Assembly: GCF_028475105.1 (NCBI RefSeq)
Contig: NZ_CP116936.1
Coordinates: 4,897,501-4,961,500, forward strand
DNA: 64,000 nucleotides
Reading direction: 5' to 3'
DNA from: Micromonospora sp. LH3U1
GTDB lineage: Bacteria; Actinomycetota; Actinomycetes; Mycobacteriales; Micromonosporaceae
Both the position numbers and the translations under genes were made by a program. Numbering within the stretch: position 1 is the first letter of the stretch; every line of letters begins with the position of its first letter. Below, in pieces: positions 18,222-27,214 of the stretch. The notes beneath the pieces were generated by a model. It was not told the DNA's origin. It saw nothing but the letters and a program-made list of their open reading frames with translations, and made no database searches.

Positions 18222-20165
18222 TTGATCGACATTCATTTCGGCCCGCAGGTCTGCGCCGATCTGACCAGCGCGGCAAGCCGGGAGTGGCTGGTTCCCGACG
18301 GCCTCGGCGGATATGCCATGGGCACTGTCGGCGGGCTGCGGACGCGCCGCTACCACGGCTTGTTGGTGGTCCCCGGCGAAACCCCGGCGTCCCGTCAAGT
18401 GGGACTGGTCAGTCTCGATCCGGCGGTCACCCTGCCGTCCGGCGCGCGGGTGCGGCTCGGCGCTCACGAGTGGTCCTCCGGCGACGTGGACCCGCGCGGG
18501 TTCGAGCTGTTGGAGCGCTTCGACCTGGTCGACGGGCTACCCCGGTGGCGGTGGCGGATCGGCGCGGTGGTGATCGAACGGGAGTTGGCCATGCTGCCCG
18601 GCCGTTCCTGCGTGGCGGTGGTGCACCGGCTGGTCGCCGGCGGGCCCGTCCGGCTGGAGCTCTCCGCCGCGTGCACCTGGCGCGACGCGCACGGCGAACG
18701 GCGGGCCGACGGCCCGACCCCGCAGGTCGAGCCGGTGGCCGACGGCGCGGTGGTCGAGGGCGCGTACCGGCTGGCCGGCCCGGGGTGGACGCCCGAGGGG
18801 CAGTGGTGGCTGGGCGTGCACCACCGCGAGGAGGCCAACCGGGGTCTGCACCCGGACGAGGATCTCTGGTACGCGGGACGCTTCGTCGGCGAGCTGGAAC
18901 GCCCCGGCGACACGGTGTCGGTGCGCGCCTGGGCCGGCCGACTCGACGAGGAACCACCACCGGCCGCGGTGATCGTGGCGACGGCCCGACGACGCAACCG
19001 GCGGGTGGTGGCGGCGGCGAAACCGGCGGACCCGGTCGAGGCGACGCTCACCCTGGCCGCGGACGCGTTCGTGGTGCGTACCGGCGGCACGACGGTCGAC
19101 GTGGTGGCCGGATACCCGTGGTTCGGGGCGTGGTCGCGGGACACGATGATCTCGTACGAGGGGTTGTTCCTCTGCACGGGCCGCGCCGACGAGGGGCGGG
19201 AGCTGCTGCGGGCGTACGCGGCGACGCTGTCCGAGGGGATGCTGGCCAACACGGCCGACACCGGTCGGGTGGAGTACAACACCGTCGATGGCACGCTGTG
19301 GTTCCTGCACGCGGTGAGCCGGCACGTCACGGTCACCGGCGACACCGACCTCGGCGACGAGTTGCTGCCCGCGCTGCGTGCGGTGATCGACGCGCACGTG
19401 GCCGGCACCCGGTACGGGATCTCCATCGACCCGGCCGACGGGTTGCTCACCCAGGGCGCCCCCGGCACCGCGCTGACCTGGATGGACGCCCGGGTGTACG
19501 GCGTACCGGTCACCCCGCGCACCGGCAAGCCGGTCGAGGTCAACGCGTTGTGGATCAACGGGCTGGCCGGGCTCGCGGAGCTGACCGAGCTTGCCGGGCA
19601 GGACGCGGACGAGCTGTGGCGACGGCACGGGCAGGCCACCGCCTCGTTCCGGAAGCGGTTCCCGGCGCCGACCGGCTGGCTGCACGACGTGCTGGACGCG
19701 CCCGCGCCGGCGTACCCGCTGGGTGGGGCCGCCCTGCACGACGACGACGCGCTGCGCCCCAACCAACTGCTGGCCTGGTCGCTGCCGTACGCGCCGATGG
19801 AGCCGGACGAGGCGACGCTGCGCCGCATCGCGGGCGGGCTGCTCACGCCGCTCGGGCCGCGCAGCCTCGCCTCGGATTCGCCGGAGTTCGTGGGCCGGCA
19901 CCGGGGTGGCCCGGCCGAGCGGGACGGGGGCTACCACCAGGGCACGGTCTGGCCGTGGCTGCTCGGCCCGTACGTGGACGCCTTCCGGCGGGGAAAGATG
20001 TCCGTCGATGACGCGTTCGTCGGTATTGAGGCCCATCTGACCGAATATGGGTTAGGCTCGGTGAGCGAGACGGCCGACGGCCTCGCACCGCACACCGCGA
20101 CCGGCTGCCCGTTCCAGGCGTGGTCGGTGGCCGAGTTGCTGCGGGTGCGTCGAAAGGGCCAGTAG
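18222..20165 (+). CDS. Amylo-alpha-1,6-glucosidase (bacterial/archaeal-type glycogen debranching enzyme)
   Basis: 647 aa from TTG 18222, preceded by GGAGGAAAG. The true start is fixed by this ribosome site and by the family N-terminus 'REWLVPDGLGGYAMGTVGGL' plus RTRRYHGLLVV. The C-terminal catalytic (alpha/alpha)6 domain (GH133-type, about 290-640) has GYPWFGAWSRDTMIS, VEYNTVDGTLWFLHAV and GYHQGTVWPWLLGPY. It removes alpha-1,6 branch glucose from glycogen-like polymers in the cytoplasm. The open frame extends 2 kb upstream over the opposite-strand GH63 gene, but this is a high-GC shadow. Followed by a GT4 gene. Confidence 0.88.
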   Translation: MIDIHFGPQVCADLTSAASREWLVPDGLGGYAMGTVGGLRTRRYHGLLVVPGETPASRQVGLVSLDPAVTLPSGARVRLGAHEWSSGDVDPRGFELLERFDLVDGLPRWRWRIGAVVIERELAMLPGRSCVAVVHRLVAGGPVRLELSAACTWRDAHGERRADGPTPQVEPVADGAVVEGAYRLAGPGWTPEGQWWLGVHHREEANRGLHPDEDLWYAGRFVGELERPGDTVSVRAWAGRLDEEPPPAAVIVATARRRNRRVVAAAKPADPVEATLTLAADAFVVRTGGTTVDVVAGYPWFGAWSRDTMISYEGLFLCTGRADEGRELLRAYAATLSEGMLANTADTGRVEYNTVDGTLWFLHAVSRHVTVTGDTDLGDELLPALRAVIDAHVAGTRYGISIDPADGLLTQGAPGTALTWMDARVYGVPVTPRTGKPVEVNALWINGLAGLAELTELAGQDADELWRRHGQATASFRKRFPAPTGWLHDVLDAPAPAYPLGGAALHDDDALRPNQLLAWSLPYAPMEPDEATLRRIAGGLLTPLGPRSLASDSPEFVGRHRGGPAERDGGYHQGTVWPWLLGPYVDAFRRGKMSVDDAFVGIEAHLTEYGLGSVSETADGLAPHTATGCPFQAWSVAELLRVRRKGQ

Positions 20166-20302
20166 CGCTTTACACGACCGCAACGGTGGTGTCGCCGCTG
20201 GTTATCTCGACCCCGGCAGGATTGGCCCCGATCCAGACGCGACGGCGACATCGACTCCGGTGTCGGTCGGCGCGCGCCCGGGGACAATTCAAAGGGGGCC
20301 GC

Positions 20303-21637
20303 ATGTCACCCGATGCCCACGTGATCGACATCTACCCCGCCCGGCAACTGCGGGTGCTGATGCTCTCCTGGGAGTACCCGCCGGTGCTCGTCGGCGGCCT
20401 CGGCCGACACGTCCACGCGCTGTCGGTGGCGCTGGCCGCCGCCGGCCACGAGGTCACCGTCGTCACCCGCCACAGCGACGGCGCACCCCTCGAGGAGTAC
20501 GCCGACGGCGTCCGCATCCTGCGCGCCCCCGAAGACCCCGTCGCCTTCCCCCTCGCCACCGACTCCCTGCTGGCCTGGACCATGGCCTTCAACCACACCC
20601 TCACCCGCACCGCGCTGCGCGCCACCGAAGCCGGCTCGTACGACGTCATCCACGCCCACGACTGGCTCGTCGCCCACACCGCCGTCACCCTGGCCGAGCA
20701 CCTGGACCTGCCCCTGGTCACCACCATGCACGCCACCGAGGCGGGGCGGCACCAGGGCTGGCTGCCCGAGGAGATGAACCGCACCATCCACGGCGTCGAA
20801 CACTGGCTCAGCGGCTCCTCCATCCGGGTGATCACCTGTTCCGGTTACATGCGCGAGCAGGTGACCACGCTGTTCGACGTACCGGCCGCACAGGTCGACG
20901 TGGTGCCCAACGGGGTCGACGACCGGGCCTGGCGGGCCCGGCCGCGAGCGGTCGCGTCGGCCCGAGCACGGTTCGCCGGGGACGGCCCGTTGGTCGGGTA
21001 CGCCGGGCGGCTGGTCTACGAGAAGGGCGTCCAGCACCTGGTGCACGCGGTGCCCCGGTTGCGCGAGCGGCACCCTGGTCTGCGCGTGGTGATCGCCGGC
21101 GACGGCCCGTACCGCGCCGAGTTGGAGGCGCAGGCCCGACGGCTGGCGCTCTGCTCGACCGTCCGGTTCACCGGCTTCCTCGACTCCACCCAGCTGCCGG
21201 CGATGCTCGGCGCCACCGACGCGACCGTGGTGCCGAGCCTCTACGAGCCGTTCGGCATGGTGGCGCTGGAGGCGGCGGCCGCCGGGGCACCGCTGGCGGT
21301 GGCCCGCACCGGCGGCCTCGCCGAGATCGTCGAGTCCGGCGTGACCGGGGTGACGTTCCCGCACAGCGACCCGGACGCGCTCGCCGGCGCGGTCGGCCAA
21401 CTGCTCGGCGACGAGGTCTCCGCCCGGCGGATGGCCCGCCGGGCCCGGACGATGGTCGGCCAGCGCTACGGGTGGGCCGCCATCGCGGCGCGCACCGCCG
21501 CCAGCTACGCCGCGGCCCGTCGGGAGCACGGCCCGCTACAGGCCCGTCGGGCCGCCGCCCGACTGGCCGGCGGGCGTACCCGGATCGCCATCCCGGAGGG
21601 CAACCTGCTGGCTCGCGCCGACCACGCCGCGTGCTGA
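20303..21637 (+). CDS. GT4-family glycosyltransferase (glycogen-synthase-like)
   Basis: 444 aa. N-terminal Rossmann domain with the GT5/GT4 signature 'SWEYPPVLVGGLGRHV' and 'DVIHAHDWLVAHTA'. C-terminal domain with 'GYAGRLVYEKGVQHLV' and 'PSLYEPFGMVALEAAAAG' (the E-x7-E nucleotide-sugar motif). ATG 20303 after AAGGGGG. It sits 137 bp after the debranching enzyme on the same strand, which points to alpha-glucan or maltosyl metabolism. The donor (ADP-Glc or other) cannot be read from sequence. Confidence 0.8.
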   Translation: MSPDAHVIDIYPARQLRVLMLSWEYPPVLVGGLGRHVHALSVALAAAGHEVTVVTRHSDGAPLEEYADGVRILRAPEDPVAFPLATDSLLAWTMAFNHTLTRTALRATEAGSYDVIHAHDWLVAHTAVTLAEHLDLPLVTTMHATEAGRHQGWLPEEMNRTIHGVEHWLSGSSIRVITCSGYMREQVTTLFDVPAAQVDVVPNGVDDRAWRARPRAVASARARFAGDGPLVGYAGRLVYEKGVQHLVHAVPRLRERHPGLRVVIAGDGPYRAELEAQARRLALCSTVRFTGFLDSTQLPAMLGATDATVVPSLYEPFGMVALEAAAAGAPLAVARTGGLAEIVESGVTGVTFPHSDPDALAGAVGQLLGDEVSARRMARRARTMVGQRYGWAAIAARTAASYAAARREHGPLQARRAAARLAGGRTRIAIPEGNLLARADHAAC

Positions 21638-21720
21638 GGTAAGTAGGACGACCTATAGGTACGTTCCGATCCGCTCGTTAGGGTGTAGCCCGGACAGCGG
21701 CTGGGGAGGAGCGTGCACAG

Positions 21721-23379
21721 GTGCTGATCGCCGGTCGGTACCAGCTGCTCGACCTGGTAGGTCGCGGAGGCATGGGTCGGGTCTGGCGGGCCCGCGACGA
21801 GATGCTGCATCGCGAGGTGGCGGTCAAGGAGATCGTGCCACCGAGCTGGCTGGCCGATCGCGAACGGGATGAGCTGCGCTCGCGAACGCTGCGGGAGGCA
21901 CGCGCGGCGGCCCGGCTCAACCATCCCGCCGTGGTCCGGCTCTACGACGTCATTCCGGTCGAGGGCAGCCCGTGGATCGTGATGGAGTACGTCCCGTCGC
22001 GCACCCTTCAGGACCTGGTGGACGGCGAGGGGCCACTGGCGCCGGCCCGCGCGGCCCGGATCGGCCTGGCCGTGCTCGACGCGCTGCAAGCCGCGCACAC
22101 CGCCGGGGTGCTGCACCGAGACATCAAGCCGCAGAACGTGCTCATGGCCGACGACGGTCGGGTGATGCTCACCGACTTCGGGTTGGCCACCTTTGATGGG
22201 GGCGACGGCGCGATGACCCGCCCCGGCATGGTCCTCGGCTCCCCGCAGTACGTCGCCCCCGAGCGCGCCGCCGAGGGGGCGTCCACGGTGGCCGCCGACC
22301 TGTGGTCGCTCGGGGCGACCCTGCACGCCGCGGTGGAGGGCCGCTCCCCGTACGCCCGCAGCACCGCGATGGCCACCCTGAGCGCACTGGCCGCCGGGCC
22401 ACCGGACCCGGCCCCGCACGCCGGGCCACTCGCGCCGGTGCTCGCCGGGCTGCTGCGCCGCGACCCGCGCGACCGCCTCGACCACGACGCGGCCCGCCGG
22501 TTGCTCACAGCGGCAGCGACCGGGGCCGATGGGGATCCCACCATCCCGCTGCCCGAGCCCGCCCCACCCACCGTCTCGGGCGATGTGGGTCCGGCCGCCG
22601 GTGCGGGTGACTCGACCTCGACCTCTCCCGCCTCGGCGCGCACCGGACCCGATGGGCGGCGTAGGGCACGTCGGGGTGCGCTGGTCGTCGTGGCGCTCCT
22701 GGTGGCCGCCGCCGCCGGGGTGGGCACGGCCTTGGCCGTCACCGATGACGAGCCCTCCGGCACCGTCGGCTCGCCCACCGGACCACCGCCGTACGGCCCG
22801 TCGCCCGAGGGTGGCGGTCCGGGCGGTCCCGGTCCCGACCGGCCCAGACCACCGCCGGGTGGGCGGGGCGTCCCCCCGCCCCCGTTCGCGTGTGTCCGCC
22901 CGGAGGTCTCCGGTGCGCCGGTGCGGGCCGGTGCACCGACACCGGGCGAACGGTTCCGGCCACCGCCCGGCTGGGTCTGGCACGCCGACAGCTCCGGTTT
23001 CCGGGTCTCGCTACCGGCGACGTGGTACTACTCCCGCGACGGCGCGGTGGCGTGCTTCCAGGACCCGGCGACCGGCCGGACCTTCAGCGTCGCCGAGGGC
23101 GGCGCCGCCGATCCCCTGGTCCGGCTGCGGACGGTCCGCGACGCGGCGGCAACCGCCGGGGCACTGCCGGGGTACGACGAGATCCGACTCGCCGCCAACG
23201 ACGGCGGAGCGGAGTGGGAGTGCCGCTGGACGGCCCCGTACGGGGTCTGGCTGCACGCCCGGCAACAGGTCGCCGCAGCCAACCGGTGGACGCTGGGTTG
23301 GATCACCGACGACGAGGACTGGACCCGGGCCGACGCGGACTGGACGGCGGTGCGAAATAGTTTCCGACCACCCCGCTGA
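21721..23379 (+). CDS. Transmembrane Ser/Thr protein kinase (PknB-like), copy 1
   Basis: 552 aa. Kinase domain residues 7-265 with glycine loop GRGGMG, Lys36 (VAVKE), catalytic HRD 132-134, DFG 152-154 and APE-type VAPER. A Pro/Thr-rich juxtamembrane stretch leads to one membrane helix (319-340), a Pro/Gly-rich linker, and an extracellular domain (about 395-552) with GWVWHADSSGFRVSLPATW and GGAEWECRW. No PASTA repeats. GTG 21721 lies 10 nt after GGGGAGGA. It is a tandem paralogue of the next gene; the two share the extracellular module, which suggests a sensed ligand in common. Confidence 0.88.
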   Translation: MLIAGRYQLLDLVGRGGMGRVWRARDEMLHREVAVKEIVPPSWLADRERDELRSRTLREARAAARLNHPAVVRLYDVIPVEGSPWIVMEYVPSRTLQDLVDGEGPLAPARAARIGLAVLDALQAAHTAGVLHRDIKPQNVLMADDGRVMLTDFGLATFDGGDGAMTRPGMVLGSPQYVAPERAAEGASTVAADLWSLGATLHAAVEGRSPYARSTAMATLSALAAGPPDPAPHAGPLAPVLAGLLRRDPRDRLDHDAARRLLTAAATGADGDPTIPLPEPAPPTVSGDVGPAAGAGDSTSTSPASARTGPDGRRRARRGALVVVALLVAAAAGVGTALAVTDDEPSGTVGSPTGPPPYGPSPEGGGPGGPGPDRPRPPPGGRGVPPPPFACVRPEVSGAPVRAGAPTPGERFRPPPGWVWHADSSGFRVSLPATWYYSRDGAVACFQDPATGRTFSVAEGGAADPLVRLRTVRDAAATAGALPGYDEIRLAANDGGAEWECRWTAPYGVWLHARQQVAAANRWTLGWITDDEDWTRADADWTAVRNSFRPPR

Positions 23380-23498
23380 CCTGCACCGTATTGTCATGAT
23401 CCGGACCCTGGTCCGGGGTGGATCGAGGCCGCTCAGCGGATGAGAAAACCCGCCACGGTGGCTATCGTGTAACCCGGGGTGACCAAGGGGGAGCGACC

Positions 23499-25124
23499 GT
23501 GCAGCAGTTGCTGATCGCGGGTCGGTACCGGCTGCTCGACCTGGTCGGCACCGGCGGGATGGGCCGGGTGTGGCTTGCTCGCGACGAGATGCTGCATCGT
23601 GACGTAGCGGTGAAGGAGGTCGCGCCGCCGTCCTGGCTGGCCGAGGCCGAGCGCGCGGAGTTGCGACTACGGACACTGCGCGAGGCACGCACCGCTGCCC
23701 GTCTCAATCACCCCAACGTGGTCCGCATCTACGACGTGGTGCACGACCGGGGGAGCCCTTGGATCGTGATGGAGTACGTGCCGTCCCGGTCCGTGCAGCA
23801 GATCATCAGCGCCGAGGGGCCACTGAGCCCGCAGCGCACGGCCCGGATCGGGCTTGCGGTGCTCGCCGCATTGCGGGCCGCGCACACCGCCGGGGTGCTG
23901 CACCGTGACGTGAAGCCGCACAACGTGCTGGTGGCCGACGACGGACGGGTGGTGCTCACCGACTTCGGCCTGGCCACCTTCGACGGTGGCGAAGGTGCGA
24001 TGACCGGGCCAGGCACGGTGCTCGGCTCACCGCAGTTCGTCGCCCCCGAGCGGGCCCGCGAAGGGGTGTCGGACCCGCGCACCGACCTGTGGTCGCTGGG
24101 CGCGACGCTCTATGCGACGGTCGAGGGGCAGTCGCCGTACGCGCGGTCGAGCGCGATGGCGACGCTCAGTGCCCTGGCCACCGAACCACCCGATCCGATG
24201 CGTCGGGCCGGTCCGTTGGGTCCCGTCCTCACCGGCCTGTTGCAGCGCGACCCCTGGCGGCGGTTGACCGCCATCGAGGCGGAGCCGCTGCTGAGAAGCG
24301 CCGCTGCCGACGATGACCAGCCCGTCAGGTCGGCCCGGTCCTCTGCGGTCGCGGCGGTGCGGCGTGCGGGCCGTGCCACCGGGGCCGATTCGGTGAGCCC
24401 AGGGATCCCGCTCGGTGACCAGGCGACGCCGACCAGCCGTCCGACGAGGCGACCCGCCAGGCTGCGGCGACTGATCGCCCTGGGTGGTGCGGCCACCGCC
24501 CTGCTCGTCGCGGGAGGCGTCACGCTGGCGCTGGTCAACCGGGACAACGAGCGGACACCGCCGTCCGGCTCCGGCGGCGGCGCGCCGACCTCCCGCCCGG
24601 CCGCGTTCGCCTGCGCGACATCCCCGCCACCGACGGCGACCCCGGTCGCGTCGGTGTCGCCGCCGGCCGACGCGCGGTACCAACTGCGTGAAGGTTGGAC
24701 CTGGCACGACGACCCGACGGGGTTTCGGATCGCCGCACCGGTGGCCTGGTCGCGCTGGACCGAGGGCGCGGTGGTCTGCTTCCGCAAGCCCGGCGGGGCG
24801 CGGGTGCTCAGCGTCGAGGCGGGGCCGGCACGCGCGGACCCGGTGGCGTACTGGAGGGCTGAGGAAGCTCGGCTGACCGCGAGCGAGGCGCTACCGGGCT
24901 ACCGCAAGGTGGACATCTCCGCGATGGACATCTTCAAGGGTGGCGCGGTGTGGGAGTGCATCTGGCAGAACGCTCGCGGCGAGTTGCTGCACAGCTTCCG
25001 GCTGCTGGCCAACACCTCGGCCGGGCGCGCCTACACCGTCTCGTGGTTGACAGAAGAGTTCGACTGGCAGGTCAACGCGGCATACTTGCCGATGATCCGG
25101 CAGAGCTTCACCCCCGCCCCGTGA
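23499..25124 (+). CDS. Transmembrane Ser/Thr protein kinase (PknB-like), copy 2
   Basis: 541 aa, paralogue of the preceding gene with the same architecture: kinase domain with Lys39, HRD, DFG; Arg-rich juxtamembrane; one membrane helix (RRLIALGGAATALLVAGGVT); external domain with GWTWHDDPTGFRIAAPVAW and GGAVWECIW. GTG 23499 has AAGGGGGAG upstream and gives VQQLLIAGRY. The spacer between copies is about 120 bp and contains the palindrome CCGGACCCTGGTCCGG and a TATCGT -10-like hexamer, so copy 2 probably has its own promoter. The kinase cores are strongly conserved and the juxtamembrane linkers are not. Confidence 0.88.
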   Translation: MQQLLIAGRYRLLDLVGTGGMGRVWLARDEMLHRDVAVKEVAPPSWLAEAERAELRLRTLREARTAARLNHPNVVRIYDVVHDRGSPWIVMEYVPSRSVQQIISAEGPLSPQRTARIGLAVLAALRAAHTAGVLHRDVKPHNVLVADDGRVVLTDFGLATFDGGEGAMTGPGTVLGSPQFVAPERAREGVSDPRTDLWSLGATLYATVEGQSPYARSSAMATLSALATEPPDPMRRAGPLGPVLTGLLQRDPWRRLTAIEAEPLLRSAAADDDQPVRSARSSAVAAVRRAGRATGADSVSPGIPLGDQATPTSRPTRRPARLRRLIALGGAATALLVAGGVTLALVNRDNERTPPSGSGGGAPTSRPAAFACATSPPPTATPVASVSPPADARYQLREGWTWHDDPTGFRIAAPVAWSRWTEGAVVCFRKPGGARVLSVEAGPARADPVAYWRAEEARLTASEALPGYRKVDISAMDIFKGGAVWECIWQNARGELLHSFRLLANTSAGRAYTVSWLTEEFDWQVNAAYLPMIRQSFTPAP

Positions 25125-25227
25125 CGTCGTCCAATGTAGACCTTCCGGGTGATGCCCCTGCGGCGCCGGCGCTGACTACAGTGGCGTAGTTTTGGGCGCT
25201 CAAGATCCCTGGGGAGGGTGAGTCGAC

Positions 25228-26037
25228 ATGATGGGACCGCAGCATGCGCTGTCCGGCGCGGCGGTATGGCTGGCGGGGTCCTGGGCGCTGGACCAGTTCG
25301 CCGACTACCACCAGTCGCCGCTCGCGTTGGCGGTGGGCACCGCGGTGTGCGCCGGTGGCGCGCTCTTTCCCGACCTCGACATGTCGGGCAAGGTGACCCG
25401 CAACCAGGGTGGAGCCACCGTGGCTCGCACCTTCGGGGTCTTCTCACTCTTCGCCGCCGAGGTGATGGAGAAGATCTCGCTCGGCGTCTACTACGCCACG
25501 AAGCTCAGCAAGGACCCGCGCCGCAACAACGGGCACCGGACGCTGACGCACACGCTTCCGTTCACCGTGCTGATCGGCTGGGGCACCACCGCGCTCTGCG
25601 CCGCGTACGGCAAGTGGGCGGTGATCACCATCCTGTTCTTCATGTTCGGCCTGGCCCTGCGGGGGCTGTTCGACAGGTGGGCGGAGCGGGCCGGCTGGGT
25701 CATCGTGACCCTCGCGTCGGCCGGGGCAGCCTGGTTCACCTTCGTCAACCTCCCGGGCGGGCGCGGCTACCCGCTGATCGGCACGGCCCTGGGGGTGGGC
25801 TGCTTCGTGCACATCCTCGGCGACATGGTCACCCGAGCCGGCGTGCCGATCCTCTGGCCGATCCCGATCAAACGGCGCATGTGGATGATGGTCGGCCTAC
25901 CGAACAGCATCGCCCTGCGCGTCGGCAGCAAGGCCGAGGTGGTGGGGGTTCGCATCGCGCTGACCGTCGTCTCGGCGCTCGCCACCGTCGGCCTGATCGC
26001 GCCCTCGGTGCTGAGCCGGTTCGACATCGACATATGA
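25228..26037 (+). CDS. Membrane-bound metal-dependent hydrolase (YdjM/DUF457-like)
   Basis: 269 aa with several membrane helices. Diagnostic residues are the N-terminal GPQHALSGAAVW, 'LFPDLDM' (metal-binding Asp pair), 'NNGHRTLTHT' (His-x4-His) and 'CFVHILGDMVTRAG' (His, Asp). This pattern defines the YdjM-type family of predicted inner-membrane metal-dependent hydrolases of unknown substrate. ATG 25228 with GGGGAGGG upstream. Its stop overlaps the next start (ATGA), so translation of the amidohydrolase is coupled. Confidence 0.8.
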   Translation: MMGPQHALSGAAVWLAGSWALDQFADYHQSPLALAVGTAVCAGGALFPDLDMSGKVTRNQGGATVARTFGVFSLFAAEVMEKISLGVYYATKLSKDPRRNNGHRTLTHTLPFTVLIGWGTTALCAAYGKWAVITILFFMFGLALRGLFDRWAERAGWVIVTLASAGAAWFTFVNLPGGRGYPLIGTALGVGCFVHILGDMVTRAGVPILWPIPIKRRMWMMVGLPNSIALRVGSKAEVVGVRIALTVVSALATVGLIAPSVLSRFDIDI

Positions 26038-26942
26038 GCGATCCGGCGCTCGGGTCACCGCCGGCGGCGGACGCTCAGGTGCCGGCGTTCTGGCACGCGC
26101 TGGGGCTGCCCGGGTTGGCGGACGTGCACGTGCACTTCCTACCGCCACGACTGCTGCGTCGGGTGTGGGCGTACTTCGACGCGGCGGGGCCGTTGGTCGG
26201 CACCGAGTGGCCGATCCGGTACCGGTGGAGCGATGCCGACCGGGTCGCGCACCTGCGCCGGCTCGGGGTGCGGGCGTTCAGCGCGTTGGCGTACGCCCAC
26301 CGGCCCGGCATGGCGGCCCAGCTCAACCGCTGGACGCTGGACTTCGCCCGGACCACCCCGGGTTGCCTGGCCTCGGCCACCTTCTTCCCCGAGCCCGACG
26401 CCCCCGGGTACGTCGAGGCGGCGCTGGCCGGCGGTGCCCGACTGTTCAAGGTGCACGTGCAGGTCGGCGGCTTCGCGCCGACCGACCCGGCGTTGGACCA
26501 CGTCTGGGGGATGCTGCCCGACGCGGGTGTGCCGGTGGTGGTGCACGCCGGGCACGCCCCGGTGGGGACCACGCACACCGGGCCCGACCCGTTCGCCGCT
26601 CTCCTCGCCCGCCACCCTCGGCTGACCGCGGTGGTGGCCCACCTCGGCGCCCCGGACTACCGGGCGTTCCTGGACCTCGCCGAGGCGTACGAGCGGGTTC
26701 GGTTGGACACCACCATGGCATTCACGCCGTTCTTCGACCAGTTCGTCCCCTTCCCCGCTGACGAGTTGCCCCGGCTGCGCGAGTTGGGGCTGGCCGGCAA
26801 GGTGCTGCTGGGCAGCGACTTCCCGAACATCCCGTATCCGTACGCCGACCAACTGACCGGGTTGGCCCGGCTGGACCTGGGCGACGACTGGCTGCGCGCG
26901 GTCTGCTGGGACAGCGCCGCCGGGCTGTTCGACCTGTCCTGA
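26034..26942 (+). CDS. Amidohydrolase-family (TIM-barrel) protein
   Basis: 302 aa. Starts at ATG 26034, overlapping the upstream stop by 4 nt. Metal motif ADVHVHFLPP (H-x-H after strand 1), 'FKVHVQVGGF', 'VVVHAGHAP', 'TAVVAHLGAPD' and 'LLGSDFPNIPY' (Asp of strand 8) fit the amidohydrolase-related / ACMSD-like subgroup (hydrolases and decarboxylases with one metal). Substrate unknown. Coupling to a membrane hydrolase is unusual and may hint at a shared pathway. Confidence 0.78.
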   Translation: MSDPALGSPPAADAQVPAFWHALGLPGLADVHVHFLPPRLLRRVWAYFDAAGPLVGTEWPIRYRWSDADRVAHLRRLGVRAFSALAYAHRPGMAAQLNRWTLDFARTTPGCLASATFFPEPDAPGYVEAALAGGARLFKVHVQVGGFAPTDPALDHVWGMLPDAGVPVVVHAGHAPVGTTHTGPDPFAALLARHPRLTAVVAHLGAPDYRAFLDLAEAYERVRLDTTMAFTPFFDQFVPFPADELPRLRELGLAGKVLLGSDFPNIPYPYADQLTGLARLDLGDDWLRAVCWDSAAGLFDLS

Positions 26943-27108
26943 CCGCTCCCCGCGGTCCGGCGAGCCGACCGAGGGTCCTCCCCGCAAAGGCAGCAGAGGA
27001 GGCACCGCCACCCCCGGGCCGCCACCCCGTCCAGGACCGGTCGCGCACGATCGGCACGCCAGGTCCGTGCGGCACCGGACGGCTCCGAATTCTTTTCGAC
27101 ATCGCCTA

Positions 27109-27138
27109 TTGACGTCGCCGTAACAGGCGGCCTAGCGT
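27109..27138 (+). promoter_or_regulatory. Predicted promoter of the lacI-type regulator
   Basis: TTGACG (27109-27114), 18-nt spacer, TAGCGT (27133-27138). The LacI-type operator follows directly downstream, consistent with autorepression. Confidence 0.45.
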
Positions 27139-27142
27139 CTTG

Positions 27143-27169
27143 TCGAACCGCTTCGTCGAAGCGTTTCGA
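27143..27169. promoter_or_regulatory. LacI-type operator, with an adjacent partial site
   Basis: TCGAAGCGTTTCGA (27156-27169) is a near-palindrome centred on CG, as expected for LacI-family regulators. A partial site, TCGAACCGCTTCG (27143-27155), abuts it. They lie between the predicted -10 and the regulator gene at 27215. Confidence 0.65.
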
Positions 27170-27214
27170 CGATCATGCGGGAGCGATCCCACGCCAGGCC
27201 CGAGGAGGTGCGCG

